Shown: positions 10,614 through 22,174 of the stretch, in pieces | Position numbering within the stretch: the stretch's first letter is position 1 | Layout of the letters: each line of letters opens with the position of its first letter | Source of the DNA: Alopecurus myosuroides | Lineage: Eukaryota; Streptophyta; Magnoliopsida; Poales; Poaceae | DNA length: 64,000 bases | Assembly: GCA_028641055.1 (NCBI GenBank) | Contig: CM054062.1 | Span: 237,162,376 to 237,226,375, forward strand | Reading direction: 5' to 3' | The notes under the pieces: model-generated | The model's input: the letters and a program-made list of their open reading frames with translations, nothing else | The model's database searches: none | What the model was told of the DNA's origin: nothing | Program-made: the position numbers and the translations under genes

Positions 10614-10634
10614 GCCGGCTCAGGAGGAGCCGGC
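10614..10634 (+). ncRNA. Leader hairpin of gypsy1
   Basis: GCCGGCTC, five bases, GAGCCGGC form a perfect 8 bp GC-rich stem with a 5 nt loop in the 5' leader, between the primer site and gag. A role in RNA packaging or dimerisation is possible by analogy, but this is inference. Confidence 0.4.
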
Positions 10635-10681
10635 GTGGGAACTATTATAACCATGACACGTGGGGCCCCGAGTTCACCTCC

Positions 10682-11453
10682 ATGGAGTCAGGATTTCACG
10701 TCCCCTTCGGAGGGATTCATGTCTTCATTGGGTACGTCGGGACAGCAATTTCAGAACCGGACCAACTATCAGATTCGGTATCTGAGAAGACCGTGGCAGC
10801 AGATTCTGATGGGGAGTCCTCAGTTGGTAATCATGATGATCATGATGAAACATGTTCGATCCACCAGCTTTTTGGAGACCGGTTAGGAGGAAACCTAGAT
10901 CTGGTTATGCAAGGTTTCGCTGAGGCAACTTATCACGCCGCTGTCTACATGGCTGGTCCCACTCGGCCAACCGAGCCCAGATACGACTCAGGAGGGAACC
11001 TGATCACAAGCGAGGCTTCAACCTCAAATCCAGTTCTTGGAACACCAGGCATTACGGGCACAACACCAACCAGGCCAACGGCCCCAGGAGGACCAACGGC
11101 GACACCACCAACAGGACGCGGGGTAACTAGTTCCGGGCCAGGTGAAGCAGTGGTTGACCTAACCGGGCCTGTATCATCTAACCCCAGGCCTGAGTTGATG
11201 ACCGCGATGGATTCGTTAAATGCGATTCTAGCAACACCGATCACCCCAGAAAACCTGGCACAACGTGACTTAGAGATAGCAAGACTCCGACAGGAAATAA
11301 CTCACGCCCGCCAGGAGATCAAGACAGAGGCAACTTGCATAAACAAAGCTCGGTTGGAGGTTCTTGAGGAGGCTACACGTTTGGAAAGGGAAGGAATTCG
11401 CCTTAATTTCAGGCAAAGGGAGTTAGACTCAGTACAGAATAGGCGTCACAGTA
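10682..11453 (+). pseudogene. gypsy1 gag, N-terminal part
   Basis: An open frame of about 257 codons starts MESGFHVPFGGIHVF. It has a Pro/Thr/Gly-rich stretch (near codons 105-175), then a charged coiled coil (LAQRDLEIARLRQEITHARQ, ARLEVLEEATRLEREG). It ends at RRHS where the solo LTR has inserted. Across the insertion the frame continues directly as TRLNNEFGVGLEPTN at 11923, so the original gag ran through. The true start is not certain; an ATG at 10654 in another frame is less likely. Confidence 0.6.
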
Positions 11454-11917
11454 TGATGAAGGGATGATAACCCGGTAGGCTAACGTCAAGGTGAAACCCG
11501 GCCCAAAGGTAATCGTGAAAGACCCGGCTCAAGGAAGAGGAGCTTCTAGAAGGCCCAAGAAGGAACGTAGGCCTTGTAACCCGGCCCTTGGGGTTACAAT
11601 TAGGAAGCTTAGGGTTATGTGCGGTTTCCGAGTAGGATTCCGAGTATGCCTTGTATAGGAAGCCAGGGAGCCAGGTAAGATATAAGCCGGCTCCTAGGGT
11701 TAGGAAAAGGGAGCTTCACCAGATATTCGAGTATCCCTGTAATACGAGAGTTGATAGTTCTAACCCTAGATCGGAGACTCGACGACATTATTGCTAGAGC
11801 TACCAGATCGATTGATAGCATGATTTCCCCTGAACTAAACCCTCTCCCAAACGCCAGAGTCGAATTGCCCCAAGATAAGTTACCCCTGGTAACGTCTGCC
11901 ATGATTATCCCACGACA
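11454..11917 (+). mobile_element. Solo LTR of a gypsy2-type element
   Basis: These 464 bp align end to end with the gypsy2 LTR (59624-60100, reverse complement). They start TGATGAAGGGATGATAACCCGG and end ATTATCCCACGACA. The 5 bp duplication CAGTA flanks it (11449-11453 and 11918-11922). There is no internal region, so it is a solo LTR left by recombination between two LTRs. It is the youngest layer at this spot. Confidence 0.9.
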
Positions 11918-13715
11918 CAGTACTCGTCTGAACAACGAGTTCGGGGTAGGGCTTGAACCCACAAATCTTCAGAACTTATTTACACCTCCCGTTTCAAACC
12001 CGGCAGCTGGTAACCCAGCTGGCCTAGGTCGTCACATGAATCCGCCGGTTATCCCTGCTCCGGCTCATCCAACGCGTTTCCAGCCGCCAGTTCAGCTATA
12101 CGGTAGCCCAATTCCAGTGCCAACTCCAGCACAGCCCCTACAGGAAAGGTTTCATGCGCCACCTGGTCACTTCAATAATCCAATGGATAACATCTAGGCA
12201 GCGACCACTAGCCTGGCGCAGATCCCAGTCGACCCCAATAATCCTATGGCCGTTGAGGCTCGGAGGGCTATTGAGATGTTACAAACAACAGTGGTTCAAC
12301 AGTTGAATAACAGTAACCAGGACATGATACACTCAACTCCCTATCACAGTAGGACAACTTTACCGAGGAGTCATCATGGAAATTCCCCAGCCCCGGCAGG
12401 ATCCAGCAACGCTAACCGAGGGCAGCCTAACCCACCTAGGCAAGCGGTATCCTATGCGCCCGGGGTCCTGAATACAGGACATAGATTTGCAGAACCGGAG
12501 AACAGGAATCTGGGTCATGTTCAGACCCCGTTCCAAAACGCGGTCTCAAACCCAGCTCAGGCTGGGTCTCGGAGAATTGGAATTAAATGTCTCGGCCCTG
12601 CGATCAGGAACGAGAGAATACCAGCTGATTTCAAAGGACCCCGCAGAGTTGTGAATTATACACCTGACATGGAGCCTGCAGACTGGATAGAGGGATATGA
12701 GATGGCCATGGAGATTTTGGAAGTAAGCGACGCGGTGTGCGCGCGGTATTTAAGTGTGATGCTGGAGGAACCTGCGAAGTCTTGGTTGAAAAACTTACCC
12801 GCCAACTCAATTAATAGCTGGTAGGAGTTGAAAGACCAATTCATCAAAAACTTTCAAGGAACTTGCAAGCGGACAACGACTATTACAGACCTAGAGAATT
12901 GAGTCGAGAAGGAAGGGGAGTCTGCTCAACACTGGTCTCGACGTGTCGCAGAAATCATACATTCGTCAGTTGGACTTACCGCCCAACAAGCAGTCATAGC
13001 ATTGGAGCGAAATTGTAGATTTGATCCATTGAAGCACAAGATGGGGCGTATCAAGCGATACGTAAATTATATGAGCGAGTTGATGGATGCGATGACCATG
13101 TATGCAGAGTCTGACAAAACAAAGGATGCGGACTCCGACGATGAGAAGTCCTCTAAGGCAAAGAAAGCTGGAAATAAGGGTGGCCAGAATCCGAATCAGA
13201 GTAGCAGCAACACCTAGAACCTGAATAATAACAAACGCAAAAACAGGGAAGGAACCTCAGATTTAGTGGCAAACATAAATACAGGTTACAAAAATCAGCG
13301 TCAGGGGAATAACTTCGGAGGAAATCAAATTTTTTGACCTAACAGCTTCGCTCAGGCCCAGCAGGGTTTGAAAGGACCATGCCCTAGACATAGCAGAAAA
13401 CGAAAGTTAGCGAATCACTCCTGGGAAAATTGTTTCATTATGCAGGGTTTTAGGCCTAGTGGTAACAATAATTATAGACCAGGAGGCAATGGAGGAGGTA
13501 GTTCCGGCAACATGGGAGCCGGACACCTAGGACCTAGCAATCCAGGACCCGGAAACCAGAATCCGGGTCACCCTAGACGGGGTAACCATGTAAATAGTCA
13601 AAGCGGCGGTCACCAAGGAGGAAATTACGGTTTTCAAACAAACCCGAAACAACTAAGCTCAGGTCAATACCATGTGTTTACTACAAGTTCATGCGGGAGG
13701 GAACGCAAGGTGTAG
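11918..13715 (+). pseudogene. gypsy1 gag, C-terminal part
   Basis: The gag continues as TRLNNEFGVGL and a Pro-rich linker. The conserved retrotransposon gag core follows (12600-13080: YTPDMEPADWIEGYEMAM, ARYLSVMLEEPAKSWLKNL, DQFIKNFQGT, GLTAQQAVIALERN). It ends with a Gly/Asn-rich tail (13440-13650). In-frame stops occur at 12195, 12822, about 12900, 13215, about 13337 and 13713. Most are TAG where CAG is expected. I do not see an intact CCHC knuckle. It is not functional. Confidence 0.7.
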
Positions 13716-14459
13716 AAACGTGCAGTCAATACGGTAGCTCCTGCCGTCCCAAGATGGCTCCATTGGTCCGAACAGCCCATAACCTGGAGTAGGGCAGATC
13801 ATCCACCTAGAGTTGAAAGCCCGGGAAGTGTGGCTCTCGTGGTGGCTCCACAGGTTGGAGGTTATAAGTTAGACAAAGTGTTGATGGATGGAGGAAGCAG
13901 TATAAACATACTCTATTACAACACATTCAAAAGGATGAACGTGCAAGAGAAACAACTCCAGCCATCGTCAACTGTTTTCCATGGGATTGTACCTGGTAAG
14001 TCCGCACAACCTATTGGGAAAATATACCTCGAGGTTTCTTTTGGAGTATTTGAAAACCACAGGACGGAGATGCTGGCGTTTGAGGTGGTAAAATTCAAAA
14101 GTTCGTATTACGCCTTATTTGGACGACCAGCTTATGCAAAATTCATGGCTAGGCCTTACTATGTCTACCTGAAGCTAAAGATGCTAGCACCTAACGGAAA
14201 CATCAATGTCAATGGGGACAAAGACATAGCCTTGGAATGCGAGGAAGGTGACACAACATACGCAGAGACTGCATGTGCAGAAGAAGAGTTGAAACTGTAT
14301 AAGTCGCAAGTTGATCCAGAAGATATGACCCCGCTCAGAAAGCCATCAGCCGAGTCTAAGTTAAAATTCTTGTCTTCTCAAGACACCAAGTTGGTGGACT
14401 TTACCCCCGGTGACTCATCTAAGCAGTTCACTGTGGGGGCTCATATGACAGAGAAATAG
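13716..14459 (+). pseudogene. gypsy1 protease region
   Basis: The aspartic protease domain shows VLMDGGSSINILYYNTF near 13880, the DGGSS form of the DTG/DSG active site used by many plant gypsy elements. Downstream are the flap-like segment IGKIYLEVSFG and FKSSYYALFGRPAYAKF. The segment ends with a TAG at 14457-14459 (MTEK, stop, ESALIKFLRENWDIFAW), where RT would continue in frame. Confidence 0.8.
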
Positions 14460-15563
14460 GAAAGCGCGCTCATCAAGTTCCTCCGTGAGAATTGGGACAT
14501 CTTTGCATGGAAACCTTCTGACATGCCAGGTGTCCCAAGGGAACTTGTTGAGCACAGTTTAAGTGTGGATCCTAACCTGAAACCGATTCGTCAATTCCTC
14601 CGTCGTTTTAATGATGAGATAAGAAAGGCAATTGGAGAAGAGATAGCAAGGTTACTAGTTGCAGGGTTCATAGTTGAGGTGTTACACCCAAAGTGGTTAG
14701 CCAATCCAGTCCTGGCCCTCAAGAAAAACGGAACTTGGAGGATGTGCATTGACTACACAGACCTGAACAAAGCATGCCCTAAGGACCCGTTCGCTTTACC
14801 CCGTATCGATCAGATTATAGACTCTACGGCTGGTTGCGAATTGCTATGTCTCCTGGACGCATACTCAGATTATCACCAAATCAAGATGAAGAAAGAGGAT
14901 CAAGAGAAGACGTCCTTTATTACTCCATTTGGATCTTTCTGTTACACGTCAATGCCGTTTGGGTTAAAAAATGCAGGAGCAACTTATTAGAGATGCATTC
15001 AAAACTGTTTGGAAAGTCGGATTGGGCAAAATGTGCACGCTTATGTGGATGGCATAGTGGTAAAAACTCAGAAAGGTGACACTTTGATCTCAGACCTGGA
15101 AGAAACGTTTGCCAGCTTACGCAAATACCAGATGAAACTTAACCCAACAAAGTGCGTCTTTGGAGTGCCACCTGGAAAGTTACTCGGTTTCATTATTTCA
15201 GAAAGGGGTATTGAAGCAAACCCGGAAAAAATTCAGGCTATACATAACCTGAAGAAACCGGCCTGTCTGAAAGACGTTCAGAAGCTTACAGGTTGTGTCG
15301 CTGCCTTAATCCGGTTCATAAGCAGGTTGGGTGAAAAAGCTACACCTTTGTATCGACTCTTGAAGAAAACTGACACCTTTGTATGGAACCAAGAGGCGGA
15401 TGAGGCTTTGGAGGCTCTGAAAAAACAACTCTCTAACGCACCAGTCTTGGCTGCACCTGAGAAAAAGGAACCTATATTACTATACATAGCAGCCAATAAC
15501 AGGGCAGTCAGTGCGGTCGTAATTGTGGAACGTAAGATGGAAGGAAATGAGGGTCTTGTCTAG
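14460..15563 (+). pseudogene. gypsy1 reverse transcriptase
   Basis: RT motifs appear in order: KKNGTWRMCIDYTDLNKACP, FALPRIDQIID, LLDAYSDYHQI, FGLKNAGATY, then after a TAG (14988-14990) HAYVDGIVVK, LNPTKCVFGV, LGFIISERGIEANPEKI. The catalytic YVDD reads YVDG because the second Asp codon is GGC (15051-15053), which should abolish polymerase activity. Another TAG (15561-15563) separates it from RNase H. Both TAG codons sit where related elements have CAG. Confidence 0.85.
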
Positions 15564-16697
15564 CGCCCGGTTTACAATGTCAGCGAGGTCTTGACAGAGT
15601 CCAAGCAACATTACCCGCATTGGAAGAAGTTAGTTTTTGGGGTATTCATGGCCAGTCGCAAGTTGAAACATTACTTTCAGGAACATCCCATTACTGTGAT
15701 CAGCTCGGCACCTTTATCAGATATTATTCAGAACAGAGAAGCAATAGGGAGAGTTGCAAAATGGGCTATTGAGATGGGGCCATACCACATCAAGTATGAG
15801 CCCAGGACTGCAATAAAGTCTCAAGCCTTGATTGAATTTATAAATGACTGGACACAGTTACAGGTTCCACCAGATAAGCCTGATACAAAATACTGGACTA
15901 TGCATTTTGACGGGTCTCGACAATTGGAAGGTTCAGGAGCTGGTGTGGTGTTAACGTCCCCAAGAGGTGATAAATTTTGCTACGTCTTACAAATTTCATT
16001 CAAGTGCACTAATAATGCACCAGAGTACGAAGCTTTACTCCATGGACTTCGAATTGCAAAGGAGATGAGTGTAACCCAGATTCTATGTTTGGGTGATTCA
16101 GACCTTGTTTCTCAACAAGTTACAGGAACCTGGGATTCTAAAGACCCAGTTATGGCAGCTTATAGGCGAGCGGTTACCCAGTTAGACGGATATTTTCAGG
16201 GGTATCAGGTTGATCACATTGATCGACGTCTTAATAAAGCGGCTAATGCACTAGCTCGTTTGGGTTCCCAGAAGAAAAAAGTTTTACCTAATGTTTTCCT
16301 GGACAAACTTCATAGTCCGTCGGTCAAGATTCCAAAGGAAGAAGACTTAGCAAACCCACACCCGGAATCTGAATTGATAGTAGTGTTGCATACACGACCA
16401 GAGTGGACCGAGCCATACCTGGCATACCTCACGAGAGGTGAACTCCCGCGGGACGAGGTTATGGCCCGACAGGTTATCAGAAGTTCAAAATCATATACAG
16501 TCATCAATGGTGAGTTACATAAGAGAAGCGTGGTTGGAATTTTCCAGCGATGTGTTTCTCCAGAAGAAGGATGTCAGATCTTGAGGGAAATTCATTCAGG
16601 CGATTGTGGTCTCATGCAAGTTGAAGATCGTTGGTTAAAAAAGCTTTTAGACACGGTTTTTTCTGGCTTATTGCAAATGCTGACGCAGAGAACATAG
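15564..16697 (+). pseudogene. gypsy1 RNase H and integrase N-terminus
   Basis: The long frame from 15591 holds the RT-RNase H connection (HYPHWKKLVFGVFMASRKL, GRVAKWAIEMGPYHIKYE). The RNase H then follows with its acidic residues: D in MHFDGSRQLEG, E in NNAPEYEALLHGL, D in LGDSDLVSQQ, and HIDRRLNKAANALARLG. It runs into the integrase zinc region (CVSPEEGCQILREIHSGDCG). A frameshift near 16640 moves integrase to another frame. Confidence 0.8.
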
Positions 16698-17660
16698 TGA
16701 AAACCTGTGAAGGATGTCAAAGGTATGCAAGGCAGGACCACGTGCCAGCTCAGGATTTGCGTATGATACCCATAACTTGGCCTTTAGCGGTCAGGGGGCT
16801 TGATATGGTAGGACCTTTCAAAAGGTCATCAGATAAAAAGACTCATCTTCTGGTGGCAGTGGATAAGTTTACAAAGTGGGTAGAAACAGAACCAATCAGC
16901 AAATGCGACGCACTTACAGTAGTCAAGTTCTTAAAAAAGTTCATTTTCAGATTTGGTTATCCACACAGCATATAACAGACAATAGAACAAATTTGTCAGA
17001 AGGGGAAATGCAGAAGTTTTGTGAACAAAACCATATCCGACTTGACCTTGCTTCGGTAGCACATCCACAGTCCAATGGACAGGCAGAACAAGCTAATCAA
17101 GAATTACTCAAAGGTATCAAACCTAGACTTCAGGTACCTTTGGAAAAACTGCGGGGTGCTGGGTCGACAAGTTACCAGCCGTCTTATGGAGCATACAAAC
17201 CACTCCAAACAGGTCAACAGGTTACAAACCGTTTTTCCTGGTTTATGGAGTTGAAGCAGTTTTGCCAAGTGATATTTGTCATGATTCACCACGAGTGGCA
17301 GCTTATGTGGAAACTAATAATGAGTTAGCTCGTCAAGACTCATTAGATGCTTTAGAAGAAGCATGTGACCTCGCAGCATCTAGGTCAGCTATATATCAGC
17401 AGGACCTGCGTCGCTATCATAGCCGCAAAGTTAGGACTCGGAGTTTTCAAGAAGGAGATTTGGTTTTAAGACTAATTCAGAAGAAAGATGGGATGCATAA
17501 GCTAAGTCCTCCATGGGAAGGACCCTTTGTAGTAAGTAAAAAGCTACGCAACGGGTCCTATTACCTCATTGATATGCGTGATGCTGATAAATCCCGCACA
17601 TCTGAGGAAGAAACTGGAAGACCATGGAACATAGCCCAGTTGAGGCCATATTATACATAG
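16631..17660 (+). pseudogene. gypsy1 integrase
   Basis: The zinc-finger end reads CEGCQRYARQ. The core shows GLDMVGPF, then ITDNRTNL (second acidic residue) and HPQSNGQAEQANQELLKGI (catalytic E). A frame change near 16970 and a third frame from 17262 carry the C-terminal domain (RRYHSRKVRTRSFQEGDLVLR, GPFVVSKKLRNGSYYLID, WNIAQLRPYYT), which ends in TAG at 17658-17660. It is broken by at least two frameshifts. Confidence 0.8.
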
Positions 17661-18269
17661 GATCATTGTAATCACTATGTTATCTTTTGACAATAAGAGG
17701 CAATGTTAGAAACATCTGAGTTATTGAAATCTATTGGCCTATCCCTATGACATAAAGCTATAACATTATTTTTATATCATTACTTGGGGCTGATGCTAGA
17801 GCACAATCTATATCTCAAGAATTTGGCGTATGCCAAGATATATTGATTATACTTGCCTGCCAATCAGTGGTTACACGCACTTTTATGACCTAGATGTTTA
17901 AACCTGGTTGAGTCAGTCATTAAATAACCCGGTAACACCGGTTTATTATAACCCGGCAATCCGGGTTACTATGACCCTGAACTCCCAGAGTTGTACACAC
18001 TAGAATAAGTCATGCGAAAAAATGGCTGAGCTAGAGAGCAAAGAAAAACCAAGTCAAGAAAATTCTCATCTTCCGGTAAAAGAAAATGCAGGAAATATTA
18101 AACCGGATATGATTTGCATAACCTCAAAAGAAATCCGGGTTATTACAGACCAAATTGTGGCATAAGTGCACACACGCACCTTTAAAAATAGGACTAGAAA
18201 AAAGCTGTTTATCTAGCCTATTACAAACCCAACAGGGTCGAATTATTGTTCTTGCAAAATATCACATAA
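17661..18269. other. Non-coding region after gypsy1 pol
   Basis: No gene is visible. The sequence is rich in CCGG-containing phrases such as AACCCGG and AATCCGGGTTA and has a PPT-like TTGGGGCTGATGC near 17786. It separates the convergent 3' ends of pol (plus strand) and of the antisense gene (minus strand). Confidence 0.5.
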
Positions 18270-21200
18270 TCACTCTGCAACAGATTTTTCCTTCTGCTGG
18301 GACGGGTCCTGAATTGCCGGGTCTTCAGGGGCTACATCTTGAGTCTCTGGGTCATCTGGGGTCTGGATCGCTCCTTCGAATTCATCAGCAGGGATGTACT
18401 TCCACTCTAGCTGAGCCAGAGCATCAGTAACATTCTCCGGTTCATATAAGGGCGTGGTGGAGCAGAAACAGAAGGAGTAACCGACTGAGGCGCACCAGAT
18501 GAAGAGGCTATGGAGAGCCGGCTCTTTGGAGGAGTTTGTCGAACATCAGCCATAGCTAGAGGAATAAAAGGCATTTTTCGTTCACCTGAAGAAGTATAAC
18601 CCGAGCACATGTCTTTGAGCTTCAGTTTCTCAGCAATAGTGCAAGCATAAAACCATCACTCTTTTAATTCTGCTCATACTTTGACATATCTGCTTTGTTT
18701 TCTGGGAAACCTCCCACAAGAAGATCCGGTTTCAATTCTGGATGATATGCTTTCGCCAGTGACATGACCTTGATGGCTCCATGGCGACAGGATGATAGCT
18801 TATACTCTTCTATCCACTGAGGGACCTGAGTTAGCTCCACAAGAATGTCACTAAGCCTTCTGGGAGGAATATCCCAGTTTCGGACAGCTTTAATACATTC
18901 TCCACCTCCAATGTATAGCTGCCGGATCAGGGTGAACAAGGCCTTGAGTTTCAGGTATGGGAGTTTCAGGTTATTCCCATGCATCCTGCCTACAGGTTAC
19001 AAAAAAAAATTCTGATATGAGCCAAGCTGTTTGATAAAAAGACAAAGGAAATACAACATTGGACATACAATACATTTAAGGGGATGATAAGCCGGATAAA
19101 CTCACAAAAAACACTGCAAGTGATATCTCTCAACAGATCTGTGACCTTGGTAAAGTGTGTCTGGGTCTCCTCTAGTTCCTTCTCAGCAGTCTCTGCTCTG
19201 GTTACAAGAGTTTTCTCCCGGGTCTCAAAATCCTGCTGCAGAATAGACCAAGTTTTGGCTGCTTCAGTGATTTGTTCTTCTAGTTCTTTCTGTCGGGTCC
19301 TGGCCTCCTCAGTTTTCTTGTCCTCTTGTGCAAGTAGGTTCTTCAAGTTTGAAACCTCTTTTTGAGACGAGGATTCAAGACTCTGCAAAAAATTCAAGTT
19401 ATTCAAAGGTTTAGTCGTAACTTGATAAATATTCGGCTTATAAAATCATAACCTGGATACTGGTGAACTTATTGCAGTTTTGACAAAAAGTTAAGTCCCA
19501 GGTAGCTACAGGTTCACAACTTGGTACTTGGGGGCTACAGTATTTCAGTTTCAAGAGTTGGGTTATAACCTATGTTTAAGTCCCGGCTAGCTGCAGGCTC
19601 ACAACCCGACACTTGGGAGCTACAGTACTTTAATCTTATTTTTAGAACAATTAAGAATAAAAGCATAGTAAGTCCCGGATATAATGACATTATAAACCGG
19701 CCCTTGGGGGCTACAGCTATCCAGGTTACAGTTAGTCGGGTTATAAGCTATTCAGTCTACGACTATTTAGTATCAAAGTCTTCAAGTATATATTACGAAT
19801 ATAAACTAGAAGATTGAGGGTTACAGGTTATGAATATCGAGGTTACCTCATATTTCTGTTTTGGAAATTCTATGATATCATCAGCACGGCGCCGGTTCTC
19901 AGAGAGTTCTTGAACAAGTGTGTCAAATCTCTGGCCTTCAATATTCAGGCTAGGAGTAGATCTCTTGTCTTCAGGCTTCACTTTCGGGTTTTCATTGACT
20001 TTGGTGAGAACAGTGGATGGTCCAGTAATCTCAACAGTCTGAGATCCGGTTATGACCACATCCGGGTCCTGAACATTTACCTCTTCAACCGGAGGATCAT
20101 TACCCCGGATATCATCAACCGGGTTCACCTCTTCGTGTTGTTCATCCATAACATCCATATGACCCGGCGAGGGAGCAACCGGTTCATCATTTTCTTCCTC
20201 AAGGGTTTTCTCTTCAACAGTTACGGAGGGAGCAGCGGACGAAACATGGTTCAACTTTAATAAAGCTTGAGTTCTGTTACAAAAGGAAAAGCTCTGAGTT
20301 ACATTACAAAATTAAGGTATTAGCAAATCAGGAAAGGAAAGTTAGCTTACCCAGAGTTAATAAAGAATGAGCTACGAGTCTGAGTTCGGGGAATCTGAAT
20401 GAAAAGGACGACTCAGTTCTGGCCTTATTTGTCCGGCTAAGGGGTGTGAAGCAGTGCACGAAACCCGGTTTTGGAGGCCCGGCGAGTGGGATTTTTCTCA
20501 GGCAAACCTGTTTCTAACTCGCTAGAGCCAAAGCTCCGGGTCCTTCTTCTCTTGCTTCCCTCCTCATCCTCCTGCATTTTCTGTGTGTGAGGATGTTTCC
20601 AAAGGATTTTTTGACAGTCTAGAGATAGGCACCTTTGCGACAGCCTGCCGGGTCCTCTTCTGGCCTGCGGGGGACTCCTTTTCAGCCACTAGGTTGGAAC
20701 CAGTGATGGAAATAGAGGGGTTGAGATCCGGCATGGCCTGATCCGGAACTTCATGACCTGGTTCTTCTTCAACAGCTTGGCCACCGCCTAATCCGGCAAC
20801 TTATTGTTCCTCTTGCTCATCCTGCGAGTAATCAGCGTCAGCAAATGGGTTGTGCAACTGGCCGAGGGAGTCAAATTCAGAAACCTCTTCCTCATTGTCG
20901 CTTGGTTCTTCTGATTCTTCGTCTTCACGTGGTGAGGCCGGTTCTTCGGTAGTAGCCCAGAAAGGGTCATTAGCCTGAGAACCGGAACAACGGCGAGGTT
21001 AGAACATGTGCAGCTAAAAAGAATAGTGAAAGAGGCAAAAATACAAATATATGAAAACTTACCGGAGGAGCTGGGTTAGAGGAGCTAAAGGGCTCCAGGC
21101 CAACTTCGAAAAACTTGTCTTGCTTCACTCCAACCAGGAGTTTCAGGGAGGTTATCATCTCAGACTTAGAAACTATGGACTCAGAATATCGCATAGAATC

Positions 21201-22031
21201 TAATGAACCGAAATACTCATGGAAAAACCGGTTCCTGATACTGAGTGGTTGAACACGCCAGTCTACCCAGGTTTTTGTCAATCTAAACCTGTAAGCCCGT
21301 GAACTATCAGCGAGGTTACACGTTTTAGGAGAGGTCGGATCTTGATTCGATCGGCAGGCTTGGCATATGAGTTCATCGTGCTAGTGTAAACTAAGCGTTC
21401 AGGACGGTAACCCGAAAGATCCGGTTCACCTTCAGGAGTGGTACTTTTGATGTAAAAGTAGGATTTGTGCCACAGCTTGGGATGGCTTGCAAGAGGAATA
21501 CCTAGGTAGGCGATGTCTTTCCGTCTCTAGAACGAGACCCCCCCACAATATATAATTTCACCCCCAGCTACCTCAGGGTGTTTGTTACAATAAAAGTATT
21601 CGAGGAAAAGGTCTAGGTTTGGCTCTACTTGGAGGTAGTCCTCACAAAGGACTACGAAGTTGCTAACGTTCAAGATGGAATTTGGTGGGAGGTCTTGAGG
21701 ATGGAGGCCATAATAAGCCAAGAGCCGGCGAAAAAAGAGAAAACCGGGTGGACGAAACCCACGGAGAATATGGGCTTCGAAAATGATTACCTCACCCGGC
21801 CCAGGTTCGGGCCGGATCTCATTTCCCAGAGCTCGCGGGGATAAACCTTTAGGCAAAAGCCCGGAATCCTCCATCTCCGTGAGCCGGCCTTGGGTCATCT
21901 CGTACTTGCACTAGTTCACTTGCATTTTGTTCCTCACAGAATCGGCAGTGCCAGTACCGGAAGTTCCTCCAGATTTCTTCTTTTTTTCCCGCTCCACCGT
22001 CCTTGGACGCCAATGTTTTCTCCTTCCCCAT
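18270..22031 (-). pseudogene. Antisense spliced gene of gypsy1 (Transposase_28-like, decayed)
   Basis: This minus-strand multi-exon gene lies between integrase and 3' LTR. It starts at ATG 22031 (MGKEKTLASKDGG). The N-terminal domain (21880-21065) has GEVIIFEAHILRGFRPPGF, LLAYYGLHPQDLPPNS, LNVSNFVVLCEDYL, YCGGVSF and LTKTWVDWRVQP, as in Pfam Transposase_28 ('putative gypsy type transposon'). An 88 nt intron (21062-20975) has a good donor GGTAAGT and resumes at ANDPFW. Acidic exons, a coiled coil (19382-19100) and a C-terminal domain (18984-18664, LKALFTLIRQLYIGGGE) follow. The last frame ends KSVAE at TGA 18272-18270. A frameshift and TAG near 21910 and a TAG at 21527 disable it. Its function is unknown. 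It is homologous to the intact gene at 61298-64000. Confidence 0.75.
19493..19745. repeat. Degenerate tandem repeat with PPT-like ends
   Basis: Three units begin AAGTCCC (19493, 19578, 19670) and contain CTTGGGGGCTACAG or a close variant, with spacings of 85 and 92 bp. They lie in the 464 nt intron (19846-19383) of the antisense gene. On the plus strand they resemble the real polypurine tract (CCTGGGGGCTAA) next to the 3' LTR. Confidence 0.55.
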
Positions 22032-22164
22032 CTTGAGGTGGACGCCGGTGAAGCTCTGTCCGTGGCGGTGCTGGAAGAAAAACAGAGCTCTGGAGCTCAG
22101 ATCGGAGGAGGAAGATGAAGTGGGGAGAGCAGGGTGCGAATGATCACTGAGGGCCGTACACCTG

Positions 22165-22174
22165 CTATTTATAG
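22165..22174 (-). promoter_or_regulatory. TATA box of the gypsy1 antisense gene
   Basis: CTATAAATAG on the minus strand lies 134 bp upstream of the ATG at 22031 and 387 bp from the 3' LTR edge. In gypsy2 the equivalent TATAAATAGG is 391 bp from the LTR edge. The conserved placement supports a real antisense promoter. Confidence 0.6.
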
